Assembly (NCBI GenBank): GCA_002431395.1
Contig: DJEU01000032.1
Location: forward strand, 271,025 to 335,024
DNA length: 64,000 nt
Direction of reading: 5' to 3'
Origin: Lachnoclostridium sp. UBA5890
GTDB taxonomy: Bacteria; Bacillota; Clostridia; Lachnospirales; Lachnospiraceae
Part shown: positions 8,615 to 17,875 of the stretch, piece by piece
Position numbering within the stretch: the stretch's first letter is position 1
Layout: each line of letters begins with the position of its first letter
Notes under the pieces: model-generated
Databases searched by the model: none
What the model saw: only the letters and a program-made list of their open reading frames with translations
What the model was told of the DNA's origin: nothing
Translations under genes and position numbers: made by a program

Positions 8615-9250
8615 TTATGACGCCTCTACGATCTCCTGCGTCCGCAGGATTACCGGAATCAACTGGTGAAGTTCCTCTTTGAGTTCCGGAAGCCCTACCG
8701 GCTCTTCGTGCAGGATCACATTGTAGCAGGTCGAATTGATCAATTCCACGATCATATAAATGACTAACTCATGGTTTTTGAATTTACGCCCGGAAGTTGC
8801 GATCAATTCGCTGTACCAGTCAAAGAAACTCTTTGACACATCATTTTCCCCTTCCAAAAGAACCTTATGGAAAAGTCCCCATTGGAGATTTTTGGCAATA
8901 AATTCCAGCAGCGTCTTATCCTCATCGAGCTGGTCAATGATGACATCCGCAGCGCAGATTACCGTTTCTTCCAGAGAAGAAAATTTTTTCCGGTACATCC
9001 GCTCATACGCGATGGAGAAAAGCTCGCCCGCCTTTTTGGTGATCAATGCGTTTCGTATATCATACTTATCTTTAAAGTAAAGATAAAAGGTTCCTTTTGC
9101 CATATTGGCTTTTTTGACGATGTCCGAAATAGATGTGTCAAATACGCCTTTGGAAGTAAACAACTCATACGTCGCATTGAGTAGATCCTCACGCTTTTTC
9201 TTCTTTTTTTCATCGAGTCTGCCCACTTCATTCACATCCTTTCCTACCAC
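8615..9250 (-). CDS. TetR-family repressor, last gene of the first MMPL operon
   Basis: A 211-residue TetR-type regulator. The N-terminal helix-turn-helix is clear (ATYELFTSKGVFDTSISDIV, then KANMAKGTFYLYFKDKYDIR); the rest is the helical ligand-binding and dimerisation domain. Being third in the operon after the exporter and the secreted coiled-coil protein, it probably feeds back on the promoter near 13.4 kb, where three related 17-bp operator-like palindromes lie. The start is uncertain: GTG codons at 9250, 9235 and 9226 are all in frame, and AGGAAAGGA sits between the first and second, favouring 9235 or 9226. The ligand cannot be read from the sequence. Confidence 0.85.
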   Translation of the reverse strand: MVGKDVNEVGRLDEKKKKKREDLLNATYELFTSKGVFDTSISDIVKKANMAKGTFYLYFKDKYDIRNALITKKAGELFSIAYERMYRKKFSSLEETVICAADVIIDQLDEDKTLLEFIAKNLQWGLFHKVLLEGENDVSKSFFDWYSELIATSGRKFKNHELVIYMIVELINSTCYNVILHEEPVGLPELKEELHQLIPVILRTQEIVEAS

Positions 9251-9259
9251 AAGTGGTTT

Positions 9260-11245
9260 TTATTCTTCATCATCTTTTTTCACTTCTGCCGTCTCGATGA
9301 CGAATTTAACCTTTCCGTCCATTCCTTTGCTGATTCCGGAGAAGTTTGTATAATCTTTGGACATATCCGTCAATTTTTCCAGTCTGGTCTTCAATGTCTT
9401 GATGTCATCTTCGTAAACATTGTTCAGTTTCTGGATACCCTTCTGATCGAATTTATCCATTCCTTCGTAAAGATCATTTGCACCATCGGAAAGTTTTCCG
9501 ATACCATCTGCGACTTTACCGGTTGCCTTGTGAAGCTTATTGCTTCCTTTCTTCAATTTATTGGCACCATTGATCAGTTTGTCACTTCCGGATTTTACGG
9601 ATTTGCTGGCTTTCAGGATTTTCTTTGCTCCTGCCAGTAATTTACGGTCATTGCTGCTCAGTGTCTTGCTTCCTTCGCTCAGTTTCTTCACGCTCGCTGT
9701 CAATGTTGCGATGCTGGAAGTCAATTTCTGGTCTGCCGAACGAAGGGTTGCAGAATTACCGGAAAGGGTCTGTGCGCCTGTCATCACTTTTTTGATACCG
9801 GCTGCTACCTGGCTTGCACCGGATTTCAAAGTACTCTTACTGTCTGTCGCACTTACCAGTGCTCCTACACTTGCTTTCTGTCCCTGATACAATTCTTCCA
9901 ACTTCTGTACATAAGCAAGAATCGTTGCTTTCTGTGTCGGATCGCTGATCTGGGCAGCCTGTGCTTTCAATCCATCTGCAAGAAGTTTATAATTATCATA
10001 AGAACTTTCCAGTTTTCCTAAGTTTTCATTCAATGTTCCGATTCCGGCTGTCACCGCGTCGGCACCATCTGTCAGCTGTTTTGCTGTCTTGGTATCCGCA
10101 AGTGTATCAACACCTTTTGTATAGGCCTGCAGGCCATCGGAAAATTCCTTATAGGAAGATGGCATATCTTTTACGGCTTCATACAATTTCTGGTTTCCGT
10201 CCGTAATCTGTTTTGCTCCATTGACATAACTCTGTGTTCCTTTTGCCAGGGTATCCACACCATTAGTATAGTCTTTTACACCTTTTTTCAATGTTGTTCC
10301 ACCGTTTACCAAATCTTTAATTCCTTTGTTCAAAGATTTTTCGCCGTCCTGATAATCGTCGAACTTATCTTCCAATTCACCCATTTTATTGGAAAGTTTT
10401 TTGGAACCATCTACAAGATCTTCGGAGGAATCTACTAATTTTTCCAATTTATTTTCAAGATCATCCAAATCATCGATATCATCAAGTTCCAGATCGCTCA
10501 AAACACTTGGGCTGGCAAATGTGATCGTATTTCCGATAGAGAAATCTGTCACATCCGCAGTTACCGTGAAGCCTTCCGGAAGTTTATCTGCGGCATCCAC
10601 ATCGAGATCCAAACTCTCTGCCATACCCGGCATACCGAATCCGACAACGATATTATTGGAACCCTCATTGATGATCTTTCCGTCATCTACTTCCACATTG
10701 CTGAATTTGTCATCCGGAAGAATGATTCCGGTTGCCATTACAAATGGGGTGTACATTTCCTGTTTTTCACCGTTGATCGTCTGTGTGGATTTGGATTTAT
10801 TTGTATATGAAACGGTAATTTTCAATTTACCGCTCTGACCAAGAAGATCTTTTGCGGCAATTTCTTTTCCATCCAATTCGTATTTAATCTCAACCCCTAC
10901 CGGAAGTTCTTTGTCCGTTGTTCCCTGATAATAGATATCATCGGAACCGGCACTCCACTGTACGTCATCGCCGTTCTGGGTAAAGGTCTCATCTCCTTTG
11001 ACATTCTGAATGTCTTTCAGATCGGATTCATCGTTAATCGTTCCATTGATTCCGGCATTTTTCAACCAGTTCGAAACGGTGATCTTCGTCGTTGCTCCGC
11101 TTTCATCTGCATTTACATAAACGGATTCATCTTTGGAAATTTTCTGTGCATTGGCATAGGCACCATTGGATACTACCAGACTTGTCACCAAAAGTCCGGA
11201 AATGACTGTCTTACTAATACGATTGAGTTTTCTATTTCGATTCAT
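9260..11245 (-). CDS. Secreted coiled-coil protein with xxxLxxG repeats, partner of the MMPL exporter
   Basis: The 661-residue protein begins with a signal peptide (KTVISGLLVTSLVVSNGAYA). It continues with a beta-rich region to about residue 230, then a long low-complexity helical region of repeats spaced about seven residues with leucine and glycine at fixed places (for example GIKDLVNGGTTLKKGVKDY), as in the extracytoplasmic part of YhgE/Pip-type proteins. It sits 24 bases after the MMPL gene and before the TetR gene. I infer that it acts outside the membrane with the exporter, perhaps as a cell-wall spanning or adaptor component; the substrate is unknown. The start at 11245 is chosen because AAAGGATGAG lies just before it. 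Confidence 0.8.
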   Translation of the reverse strand: MNRNRKLNRISKTVISGLLVTSLVVSNGAYANAQKISKDESVYVNADESGATTKITVSNWLKNAGINGTINDESDLKDIQNVKGDETFTQNGDDVQWSAGSDDIYYQGTTDKELPVGVEIKYELDGKEIAAKDLLGQSGKLKITVSYTNKSKSTQTINGEKQEMYTPFVMATGIILPDDKFSNVEVDDGKIINEGSNNIVVGFGMPGMAESLDLDVDAADKLPEGFTVTADVTDFSIGNTITFASPSVLSDLELDDIDDLDDLENKLEKLVDSSEDLVDGSKKLSNKMGELEDKFDDYQDGEKSLNKGIKDLVNGGTTLKKGVKDYTNGVDTLAKGTQSYVNGAKQITDGNQKLYEAVKDMPSSYKEFSDGLQAYTKGVDTLADTKTAKQLTDGADAVTAGIGTLNENLGKLESSYDNYKLLADGLKAQAAQISDPTQKATILAYVQKLEELYQGQKASVGALVSATDSKSTLKSGASQVAAGIKKVMTGAQTLSGNSATLRSADQKLTSSIATLTASVKKLSEGSKTLSSNDRKLLAGAKKILKASKSVKSGSDKLINGANKLKKGSNKLHKATGKVADGIGKLSDGANDLYEGMDKFDQKGIQKLNNVYEDDIKTLKTRLEKLTDMSKDYTNFSGISKGMDGKVKFVIETAEVKKDDEE

Positions 11246-11269
11246 AATGCTCATCCTTTCTATCATTCA

Positions 11270-13345
11270 TTAATAATTGATTTTACGCATATCCCATGTT
11301 GTCTTGCAGATTACTTTATCAAAGAGGTAAAGCATCGCCGGCAGAATCAGGATTACACTGACCGTACTGATTACGGCACCTCTTGAAAGCAAAGTACAGA
11401 TCGCATTGATCATATCAATACTCGAGTATGCTGATACACCAAAGGTTACGGCAAAGAAGCTCAGTCCACTGATAATAATGGATTTCATCGAAGTCTTGTG
11501 TGCGATCTCAACTGCTTCTTTCTTTGTCTTTTGATTTACGACACGCTCTTTATGATATCTTGTCGTCATCAATATCGCATAATCTACTGTCGCTCCTAAC
11601 TGAATGGTTCCAATGACAATACTTGCCACAAATGGAAGCTCCGTTCCGCTGTAATATGGGAACGACATATTCAGGAAGATGGCAAATTCGATTACACTTA
11701 CCAGGATAACCGGCAGTGAGATTGACTTAAATGTCAATAAGATGATCAGGAAGATCGCTCCGATTGACAGGTAGTTTACCGTTGCAAGGTCGACATCCGT
11801 TACATCCTGCAAGTCTTTCGTAAGCGGTGCTTCACCGATTACCATCGAATCTTTGCTGTACTTTTTCACAATGTCATTGATGGAAGCAATCTGGGCATTG
11901 ACTTGATCTGTCGCCGTCTTATAATCCGAACAGATAAACTGCAGTTCCCAGTTATCGCTCTTTAACATGTCTTTGTATTTGTTTGGAATCATATCATCCG
12001 GTACATTGGCTCCTACAATGGAATTCATGCCGAGTACCCATTTGACTCCATCTACTTTTTCAATTTCGTTTTTCATATCATTTTTCTCTTTACTCGAAAG
12101 ACCGTTTTTCAAGAGAAGGATATGCATGTTGTTCATATTGAACTTCTCTTCCAGTTTCTTATTGGCAATCGCCGAATCCAGATTCTGTGGAAGTCCCTGA
12201 TCCAGATTGTAATATACTTTTACATGATTATTTCCATAAAATGCCGGGATAAACAATACGGCAAAAATAAGCAGCGGAATGACTCTATGTCTTGTAATAA
12301 AGGCACTCGTTTTATGGAAATTCGGGAAGATGGCACGGTGTGTCGTCTTATCGATCCATTTATCAAAGAACAGGATCAAGGATGGCAGCAAGGTGATACA
12401 AACGATAACACCGATGATAACTCCTTTTGCCATAACGATTCCAAGGTCACGTCCTAAAGCAAATGTCATAAAGCACAGTGCTGCAAATCCTGCCACTGTC
12501 GTGATCGAACTTCCGACAACGGATTTAAATGTGTTACTGATCGCATGTGCCATCGCACGTTCTTTGTCATTATCAAAACGTACTTTGTTCGCCTGATAAC
12601 TCTCCAGAAGAAAGATGGAATAATCCATCGTAACTCCCAGCTGAAGTACGGCCGTCAGTGCCTGTGTGATATAGGATATCTGTCCCAGGAAGATATTGGT
12701 TCCCATATTGTAGAGAATCGCTAATCCGATGCATAAAAGGAACAATACCGGTGTCACGATTGACTCCATCGTGATAAGCAGCACGATCAATGCAAGAATA
12801 CCCGCAATGACAATGTATACCGGAAGTTCTGCCTGTACCAGATTCTTAATATCGGTAACGATTCCTGACATACCACTGATAAATGCTTGATCTTTTACCA
12901 TATTTCTCATATCTGTGACTGCCTGCATCGTATCCTCGGACGATGTCGTATTATCAAACAATGCGATCATCATCGTTGCATCCCCATTGAACAATGCTTC
13001 TTTTAATTCATTCGGAAGCATGTCTGTCGGCAGTGAAATATCTGCTACACTATCATACCAGATAATTTTTTCAACATGATCTACTTTCTCCAATTTTTCT
13101 TTCAAAGCAACCACGTCTTTGTTATCCATATTTTCCACGATAACCATGGAAAATGCCCCCATACCAAATTCGTCTACCATGATATCCTGACCGGATACTG
13201 TTTCGAGGGAATCTGGCAGATAACTAAGTACATCATAATTGACTCTCGTCTTGACCATACCGATCATCGCCGGGATGATAAGCAGCACACCAAGAAGAAG
13301 AATGAATAATTTGTGCTTTGTAATAAACTTTCCAAACTTAACCAT
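11270..13345 (-). CDS. MMPL/RND-superfamily exporter
   Basis: The 691-residue membrane protein has two repeated halves, each with one N-terminal transmembrane helix, an extracytoplasmic loop of roughly 140 residues and five further helices, the MMPL/YdfJ arrangement. Recognisable segments include VLQLGVTMDYSIFLLESYQ and IQLGATVDYAILMTTRYH, in which the membrane aspartates of the proton-relay type lie. Proteins of this class export lipids or hydrophobic compounds using the proton gradient. First gene of the operon with the secreted coiled-coil protein and TetR. The start follows AAAAGGAGG at good spacing. Confidence 0.9.
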   Translation of the reverse strand: MVKFGKFITKHKLFILLLGVLLIIPAMIGMVKTRVNYDVLSYLPDSLETVSGQDIMVDEFGMGAFSMVIVENMDNKDVVALKEKLEKVDHVEKIIWYDSVADISLPTDMLPNELKEALFNGDATMMIALFDNTTSSEDTMQAVTDMRNMVKDQAFISGMSGIVTDIKNLVQAELPVYIVIAGILALIVLLITMESIVTPVLFLLCIGLAILYNMGTNIFLGQISYITQALTAVLQLGVTMDYSIFLLESYQANKVRFDNDKERAMAHAISNTFKSVVGSSITTVAGFAALCFMTFALGRDLGIVMAKGVIIGVIVCITLLPSLILFFDKWIDKTTHRAIFPNFHKTSAFITRHRVIPLLIFAVLFIPAFYGNNHVKVYYNLDQGLPQNLDSAIANKKLEEKFNMNNMHILLLKNGLSSKEKNDMKNEIEKVDGVKWVLGMNSIVGANVPDDMIPNKYKDMLKSDNWELQFICSDYKTATDQVNAQIASINDIVKKYSKDSMVIGEAPLTKDLQDVTDVDLATVNYLSIGAIFLIILLTFKSISLPVILVSVIEFAIFLNMSFPYYSGTELPFVASIVIGTIQLGATVDYAILMTTRYHKERVVNQKTKKEAVEIAHKTSMKSIIISGLSFFAVTFGVSAYSSIDMINAICTLLSRGAVISTVSVILILPAMLYLFDKVICKTTWDMRKINY

Positions 13346-13380
13346 TTGCTGGCAACCTCCTTTTGATACTTATTATCAAA

Positions 13381-13442
13381 AATGACTAGTAGTCATTTCT
13401 TAAGCTACCAGTAGTCTATCACAAAAATGACCAGCGGTCAAT
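13381..13442 (-). promoter_or_regulatory. Promoter of the first MMPL operon with three TetR-operator-like sites
   Basis: On the minus strand TTGACC (13441-13436), 17 bp, TAGACT (13418-13413). Two 17-bp near-perfect palindromes share the pattern AATGACyAGyrGTCAwT: 13381-13397 and 13426-13442. A weaker third copy is at 13403-13419. Starts are 22-23 bp apart, about two helical turns, and the sites cover -35, -10 and the start region. A separate palindrome TTTTGATA/TATCAAAA lies at 13361-13381. The operon's own TetR is the natural ligand. Confidence 0.75.
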
Positions 13443-13469
13443 ATTTTTTTGAAAAAAATTTAACGATTC

Positions 13470-13530
13470 CGGATCCATGTGTAAAAACCGATGGATCGTC
13501 GTGCTTGCACGTAAGAGACTTTGGCTTTTA
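13470..13530 (+). repeat. Hairpin related to the 55998-56183 element, possible tetR terminator
   Basis: The stretch GTCGTGCTTGCACGTAAG (13498-13515) and its flanks match the apical part of the large hairpin in the 55998-56183 element (minus strand there) with only scattered differences. The outer arms (TGTGTAAAAACC and GGCTTTTATTCCACA) pair imperfectly. The stem GATCCAT/ATGGATC followed on the minus strand by a T-run could also terminate the tetR transcript. Confidence 0.5.
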
Positions 13531-14073
13531 TTCCACAAATTTCAGCCAGCTGATCTCTGCTACCTGAAATTTTTCCGGATCTTTCATCCACAATTGAACC
13601 AGCCGCAGTATTCCTCCGGCATAAAAGCAGGCCTTCATCTGTTTCACATCATCTTCCTGCTTACCCGGCAGACCACACAAATATTCATACACACCATTTT
13701 GTACCGTTTCTGCAAAAATCTCCATCAAGACCGGCATCATCTGGCTATCCTGCAGATTGCGGACCAGCTGGGGGTGCGCTTCGAAAAATTTCATCATTTC
13801 ATGAAACAGTTTATCGCAATACTCCTCCGACGTCTCTGGCATTCCTAAATTCATACTTGTGATATGATTCAGTAGTTCTTTTCGCATTTCCTGGATAAAA
13901 AAGGATAAAAATTCGTACTTATCTGCAAAATGAGTATAAAAGGTCGCTCGGCGGATATTGGCACTTTCACATAACTGCTTTACGCTGATATCTTCAAAGC
14001 GGTATTTCTCCAGCAAATGAAGAAATGCCTGTACCAGACTTGCAAACGTTTTTTTCGTACGTAAATCTCCCAT
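13528..14073 (-). CDS. TetR-family repressor divergent from the second MMPL gene
   Basis: A 181-residue TetR-type regulator with a clear N-terminal helix-turn-helix (EKYRFEDISVKQLCESANIR, then RATFYTHFADKYEFL), of the group with a TetR_C_7/YxaF-like C-terminal domain. It is transcribed away from the second MMPL exporter with 147 bases between starts, which contain a perfect 16-bp palindrome and an exporter promoter. This is the usual arrangement for a local repressor of an efflux gene. It is not a close copy of the first TetR in the window. Start follows AAAAAGGAGGAAG. Confidence 0.85.
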   Translation of the reverse strand: MGDLRTKKTFASLVQAFLHLLEKYRFEDISVKQLCESANIRRATFYTHFADKYEFLSFFIQEMRKELLNHITSMNLGMPETSEEYCDKLFHEMMKFFEAHPQLVRNLQDSQMMPVLMEIFAETVQNGVYEYLCGLPGKQEDDVKQMKACFYAGGILRLVQLWMKDPEKFQVAEISWLKFVE

Positions 14074-14116
14074 CTTCTTCCTCCTTTTTGGACATTTTTA
14101 ATCAGGATGTCAAATA

Positions 14117-14132
14117 ATTGTCATCTGACAAT
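14117..14132. promoter_or_regulatory. Operator-like palindrome between tetR and MMPL genes
   Basis: ATTGTCATCTGACAAT is a perfect inverted repeat (arms ATTGTCA/TGACAAT, 2-base centre), with further TGTCAA half-like sequences at 14109 and 14190. Placed between divergent genes, it is the best candidate site for the adjacent TetR protein. Confidence 0.6.
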
Positions 14133-14142
14133 ATATTGTGCG

Positions 14143-14171
14143 TTGCATCCCTCTTCGTCTATTGCTATAAT
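14143..14171 (+). promoter_or_regulatory. Sigma-A promoter of the second MMPL gene
   Basis: TTGCAT (14143-14148), 17 bp, TATAAT (14166-14171), 49 bases before the start codon and 11 bases after the palindrome. Confidence 0.7.
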
Positions 14172-14220
14172 ACATATAACCGTAACAGATGTCAATTATT
14201 TTTTTAGTGAGGTATGCATT

Positions 14221-16257
14221 ATGAAAGAAAAATTTTTTAAGTGGGTCATTCGTTTTCGAATCCCAATCCTAATTTTATTTTTAGCTGCCAGTCTTTGCTG
14301 CGCGATTTTGAGCCGGCAGGTCAAAGTAAATTATGATATGAATGATTATCTTCCGGCAGAATCGCTTTCCACCATTTCATTGGATAAGATGAAAGAAGAA
14401 TTTGAAGGAGATATTCCGAATGCGCGTGTCGCAGTCAAGAATGTTACCTATGCACAGGCTTTGGATTATAAGAAGAAACTTGAAAAAATCTCCGGTGTAG
14501 ACAGCGTAACATGGCTGGATGATTCGAATCCTATGGATCTCCCGCTCTCCATGCTGGATGAAGATACCGTAACTACTTATTATAAAGATAATACGGCTCT
14601 CTACACCGTAACCATTAACGAAGAAGACATTAATGATGCTGTCCCTGCCATCCGCAGTCTGATCGGCGAAGACAATGCCATGACCGGTTCTGCCGTAAGT
14701 ACAGCAGTCGCCACGGAAAGTACCGTAAGCGAAATCCGGAAAATTTCCGGCATCTCGATCGCCATTGTGCTGCTTGTCCTGATTCTTACAACGACTTCGT
14801 GGCTGGAACCCTTTATCGTTTTGTTCGGAATCGGTGTGGCTGTCATTTTAAACTCCGGAACAAACCTGATATTCGGAGAAATCTCCTTTGTCACGAATGC
14901 AGCGGGAAGCATACTGCAATTAGCAGTTTCTTTGGATTATTCTGTATTTTTGATCCACCGTTTTCAGGAATGCCGCACACAGTACGCCGATCCGAAAACT
15001 GCGATGAATCAGGCTCTCTGCAAGTCCTGTTCCTCCATCCTTTCGAGTGGACTTACTACTGTGATCGGCTTTTTAGCTCTGTTATTTATGCGTTTCCAAA
15101 TCGGTCCTGACCTTGGAAGAGCTTTGGCAAAAGGAATCGCGATCAGCCTTATCACCGTATTTATTTTCATGCCTGGCGTAATCCTTCTCTTTTACCGCTT
15201 AATGGACAAATTGTCGCACCGAGAGTTTCTCCCGTCTTTCCGCAAGTTCGGAAAGGTTGTTGGCAAAATCACACTGCCCCTTGCTTGTGTTTTCTGCCTG
15301 ATCATGGTTCCTGCCTATTATTTCAGTAACCAGAATAGCTATTATTATGGTTCCTCCCATATTTTCAGTGCTGGAACCCAGTACGGCGATGATACGGCCT
15401 ACATTGAATCCACATTCGGTATCAAGGACAGTTACGTCATGATGATTCCGAATGTGTCCGACCAAACCGAACGTGCGCTTGTCGAAGATATGAAAAAGGA
15501 TAATAATGTCATTTCCGTCACTTCCCTTGCGGATATGATCGGCCCCGGCATCCCACGCGACATGATTCCGGATTCCATCAAATCCAAACTCTGCGGCACC
15601 CATTATAACCGCCTTGTCCTTTCGGTCGGCGTCCCTTATGAAGGCGACGAAACGTTTGCTTTGGTAAAATCACTCCGGGAGAAAGCCCAAAAATATTATG
15701 GCGACGACTACTATCTCGCCGGTCAGGGCGTAAGCACCTATGATCTTATGGACACCATCACCGCTGATATGGAAAAAGTGAATCTGGTCGCTATCGGCGC
15801 TGTCTTCGTCGTACTCCTGCTTACCATGAGACGCCTGAAAACACCAATTGTTCTCGTACTGGCCATTGAAACTGCGATATGGATCAATTTATCACTCCCT
15901 TATCTGCATCACAAACCATTGTTCTATATCGCTTACCTGATCATCAGCTCGGTACAGCTTGGAGCCACCGTGGATTATGCTATTTTATTCAGCGACCGCT
16001 ATCACGAATGCCTCAAGACATTTTCACCAAAAGAAAGTATCGTCGAAGCATTGACACAGACGACGGCTTCCATCCTTACTTCCAGCATCGTAATGGTAAC
16101 GGTCGGCTTTCTGCTCGGTTTCCTATCGACTCACGGTCTGCTCTCGCAGCTGGGTTACCTTCTCGGCAAAGGAACCATCTGCTCCCTGATCAGTGTACTG
16201 TTTGTCCTTCCGGGACTGCTCTACGCGACAACACAGAAAAAGAAAAAAGAGAGGTAA
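14221..16257 (+). CDS. MMPL/RND-superfamily exporter, second copy
   Basis: A 678-residue exporter with the same two-half, twelve-helix plan as the first MMPL protein. Key segments are ILQLAVSLDYSVFLIHRFQE and VQLGATVDYAILFSDRYHE. Sequence divergence from the first copy is large, so these are separate systems rather than a recent duplication. The frame extends upstream to 14107, but that would cross the promoter; the ATG at 14221 after GTGAGG is the sensible start. No secreted coiled-coil partner follows; the gene ends at a terminator facing hipA. Confidence 0.9.
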   Translation: MKEKFFKWVIRFRIPILILFLAASLCCAILSRQVKVNYDMNDYLPAESLSTISLDKMKEEFEGDIPNARVAVKNVTYAQALDYKKKLEKISGVDSVTWLDDSNPMDLPLSMLDEDTVTTYYKDNTALYTVTINEEDINDAVPAIRSLIGEDNAMTGSAVSTAVATESTVSEIRKISGISIAIVLLVLILTTTSWLEPFIVLFGIGVAVILNSGTNLIFGEISFVTNAAGSILQLAVSLDYSVFLIHRFQECRTQYADPKTAMNQALCKSCSSILSSGLTTVIGFLALLFMRFQIGPDLGRALAKGIAISLITVFIFMPGVILLFYRLMDKLSHREFLPSFRKFGKVVGKITLPLACVFCLIMVPAYYFSNQNSYYYGSSHIFSAGTQYGDDTAYIESTFGIKDSYVMMIPNVSDQTERALVEDMKKDNNVISVTSLADMIGPGIPRDMIPDSIKSKLCGTHYNRLVLSVGVPYEGDETFALVKSLREKAQKYYGDDYYLAGQGVSTYDLMDTITADMEKVNLVAIGAVFVVLLLTMRRLKTPIVLVLAIETAIWINLSLPYLHHKPLFYIAYLIISSVQLGATVDYAILFSDRYHECLKTFSPKESIVEALTQTTASILTSSIVMVTVGFLLGFLSTHGLLSQLGYLLGKGTICSLISVLFVLPGLLYATTQKKKKER

Positions 16258-16263
16258 AGAATT

Positions 16264-16298
16264 CCCCCTGCGTCAAAAAGCCCAGGGGGGGAGTTTTT
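16264..16298 (+). terminator. Terminator of the second MMPL gene
   Basis: CCCCCTG (16264-16270) pairs with CAGGGGG (16283-16289), followed by GGAGTTTTT. Confidence 0.75.
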
Positions 16299-16299
16299 A

Positions 16300-17527
16300 T
16301 CATTCTACTCTATGCTGAATTAATATTTTCTGTATATCAGAATATGTTTTTTCACGGATCTTCGCTTCCACAGCATATTTTTCAAAATCTGCGACCACCA
16401 TACTGATCTTTGATACAATATCCATCGCTTTTCCCTTTTTGATTCCCATTTTCGATGCCGTTTCCAGCAAGTCCGTTAAGGAAATATCATTCGTTTTTCC
16501 ATTCACACTCATTTGATGTGCCCTAAGCCATTTATTTGTCGGATTGTAAGAAAATGTAATATCATACGCCGGAGACAATCTCCACTCTCCCGTACGATCC
16601 ATTAAAAATGACACATTTTTCACATGATCATCCTGGTTTACTGCCAGACAATTAAAAACCATCCTTGCAAAAAACTGTTCCATCTCTTTCATTGACAAAT
16701 TCAATTCGCGCATATACTGTGCCGCCATCTCATAACTGCATATTGCCGGTTCCTTATAACTGATGTGAGCGATCGCCCCCAACGACTGCATATGAATCTT
16801 TTTCCCATTTTCCCGGTCAAACCGCTTTGTCATAAAGTGATGTTCTCCGTTATTTGAATAAATTCTACATTCATTCATTTCAATTCCTGCATCCAGTGCC
16901 ATCCGATAATACGCATACTCAATCAATGTATACTCTTTTGCATCTTCCAATCCATGATCTCCATTTTTTGACACATTATCAAATTTCATAAGCCAGTAAT
17001 CAAAATCCTTTCCCAGATTCAACTGGCCTGACCGAATCTCATTTGTTGCTTCATTCCATGCAATCAGCGCTTTTGCTCTTGCCCCACCTGCTGAACTTCC
17101 CACTTGTACCAGCTGGGAATAAGTAAGTTTTTCTTCTGCATTAAGTGCTACCGCTTCTCTTTGATTCAATACATCAGAAGCAAACTGCACCATTTTCGTG
17201 ACATTAATATCCTGATCAATATCGCCAAACTCCGATGTCGCCGGAACGTATTCCAATGCCCCCATTCCTCTTTTTCCCATATAACACAAACGATCAATCG
17301 CAGTAAAATCACTTATCGATTTTCCTTGTGATGCCAGCCATTGTTCAATAACTTTATTACCAAAATCATCCGGCAGCGAATCTGCAACCAAACCCGGAAG
17401 ACCGAAAAAAGGCTTTGCTCTTTAGAAACTCTTCGTCATATTCAAAAGAAGCATAGGACTTATCCAATTCCTGATGGATAATTCCCACTCTTGTTCCCCA
17501 CAAATAAATCTCTGCTGTTGTATTCAT
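16300..17527 (-). pseudogene. hipA: HipA-type toxin kinase, frameshifted
   Basis: Correcting one base gives a complete 408-residue HipA kinase, whose relatives phosphorylate translation factors such as GltX. The N-terminus starts at 17527 (MNTTAEIYLWGTRVG), overlapping the hipB stop as ATGA. The frame breaks in a run of six A (six T on the coding strand) at 17405-17410: with five the protein reads through KAFFGLPGLVADSLPDDFG. After the break the kinase part is intact, including VGSSAGGARAKA, the catalytic NQDDHVKN and SPAYDITFSYNP. As given, translation from the true start stops soon after residue 50. It could be a real inactivating mutation, phase variation, or a homopolymer sequencing error. 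Confidence 0.85.
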
Positions 17528-17856
17528 TCTTCTTCATCTCCCCACTTAAAACCAGATTTCACTGTACTTTTTCTTCCTGCCCGTTGTCTCTTTTTTTCAT
17601 TTTTTCCTAAATAATAAGAAGGTCGCTTTGTTTGATCCGGTATTAACAAATTAATATTCTCATCAAGATTCAGCGCTGACAAAATCTTAATCAAACTCTC
17701 AAGTTGAACTGAGGCTCCCTGCTCTAATCTGGAAATACTGCGTACAGACACTCCACATTTTCGTTCCATTTCCGACTGTGTCATCCCGATTCGAATACGA
17801 TATTGTTTCAATCGCTCTCCAATATCTTTTTGATATTCCAAATAATCTTTTTTCAT
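17524..17856 (-). CDS. hipB: HipB-type antitoxin, helix-turn-helix repressor
   Basis: A 110-residue Xre-type DNA-binding protein: the helix-turn-helix is TQSEMERKCGVSVRSISRLE (about residues 26-45), as in HipB antitoxins, and the tail is basic. It precedes hipA with a 4-base overlap, giving the standard antitoxin-first, coupled layout. HipB proteins both hold HipA inactive and repress the operon. The ATG at 17856 is preferred; an in-frame ATG at 17892 would lie in the promoter. Confidence 0.85.
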   Translation of the reverse strand: MKKDYLEYQKDIGERLKQYRIRIGMTQSEMERKCGVSVRSISRLEQGASVQLESLIKILSALNLDENINLLIPDQTKRPSYYLGKNEKKRQRAGRKSTVKSGFKWGDEEE

Positions 17857-17875
17857 TTTAATAACACGCCACCTT

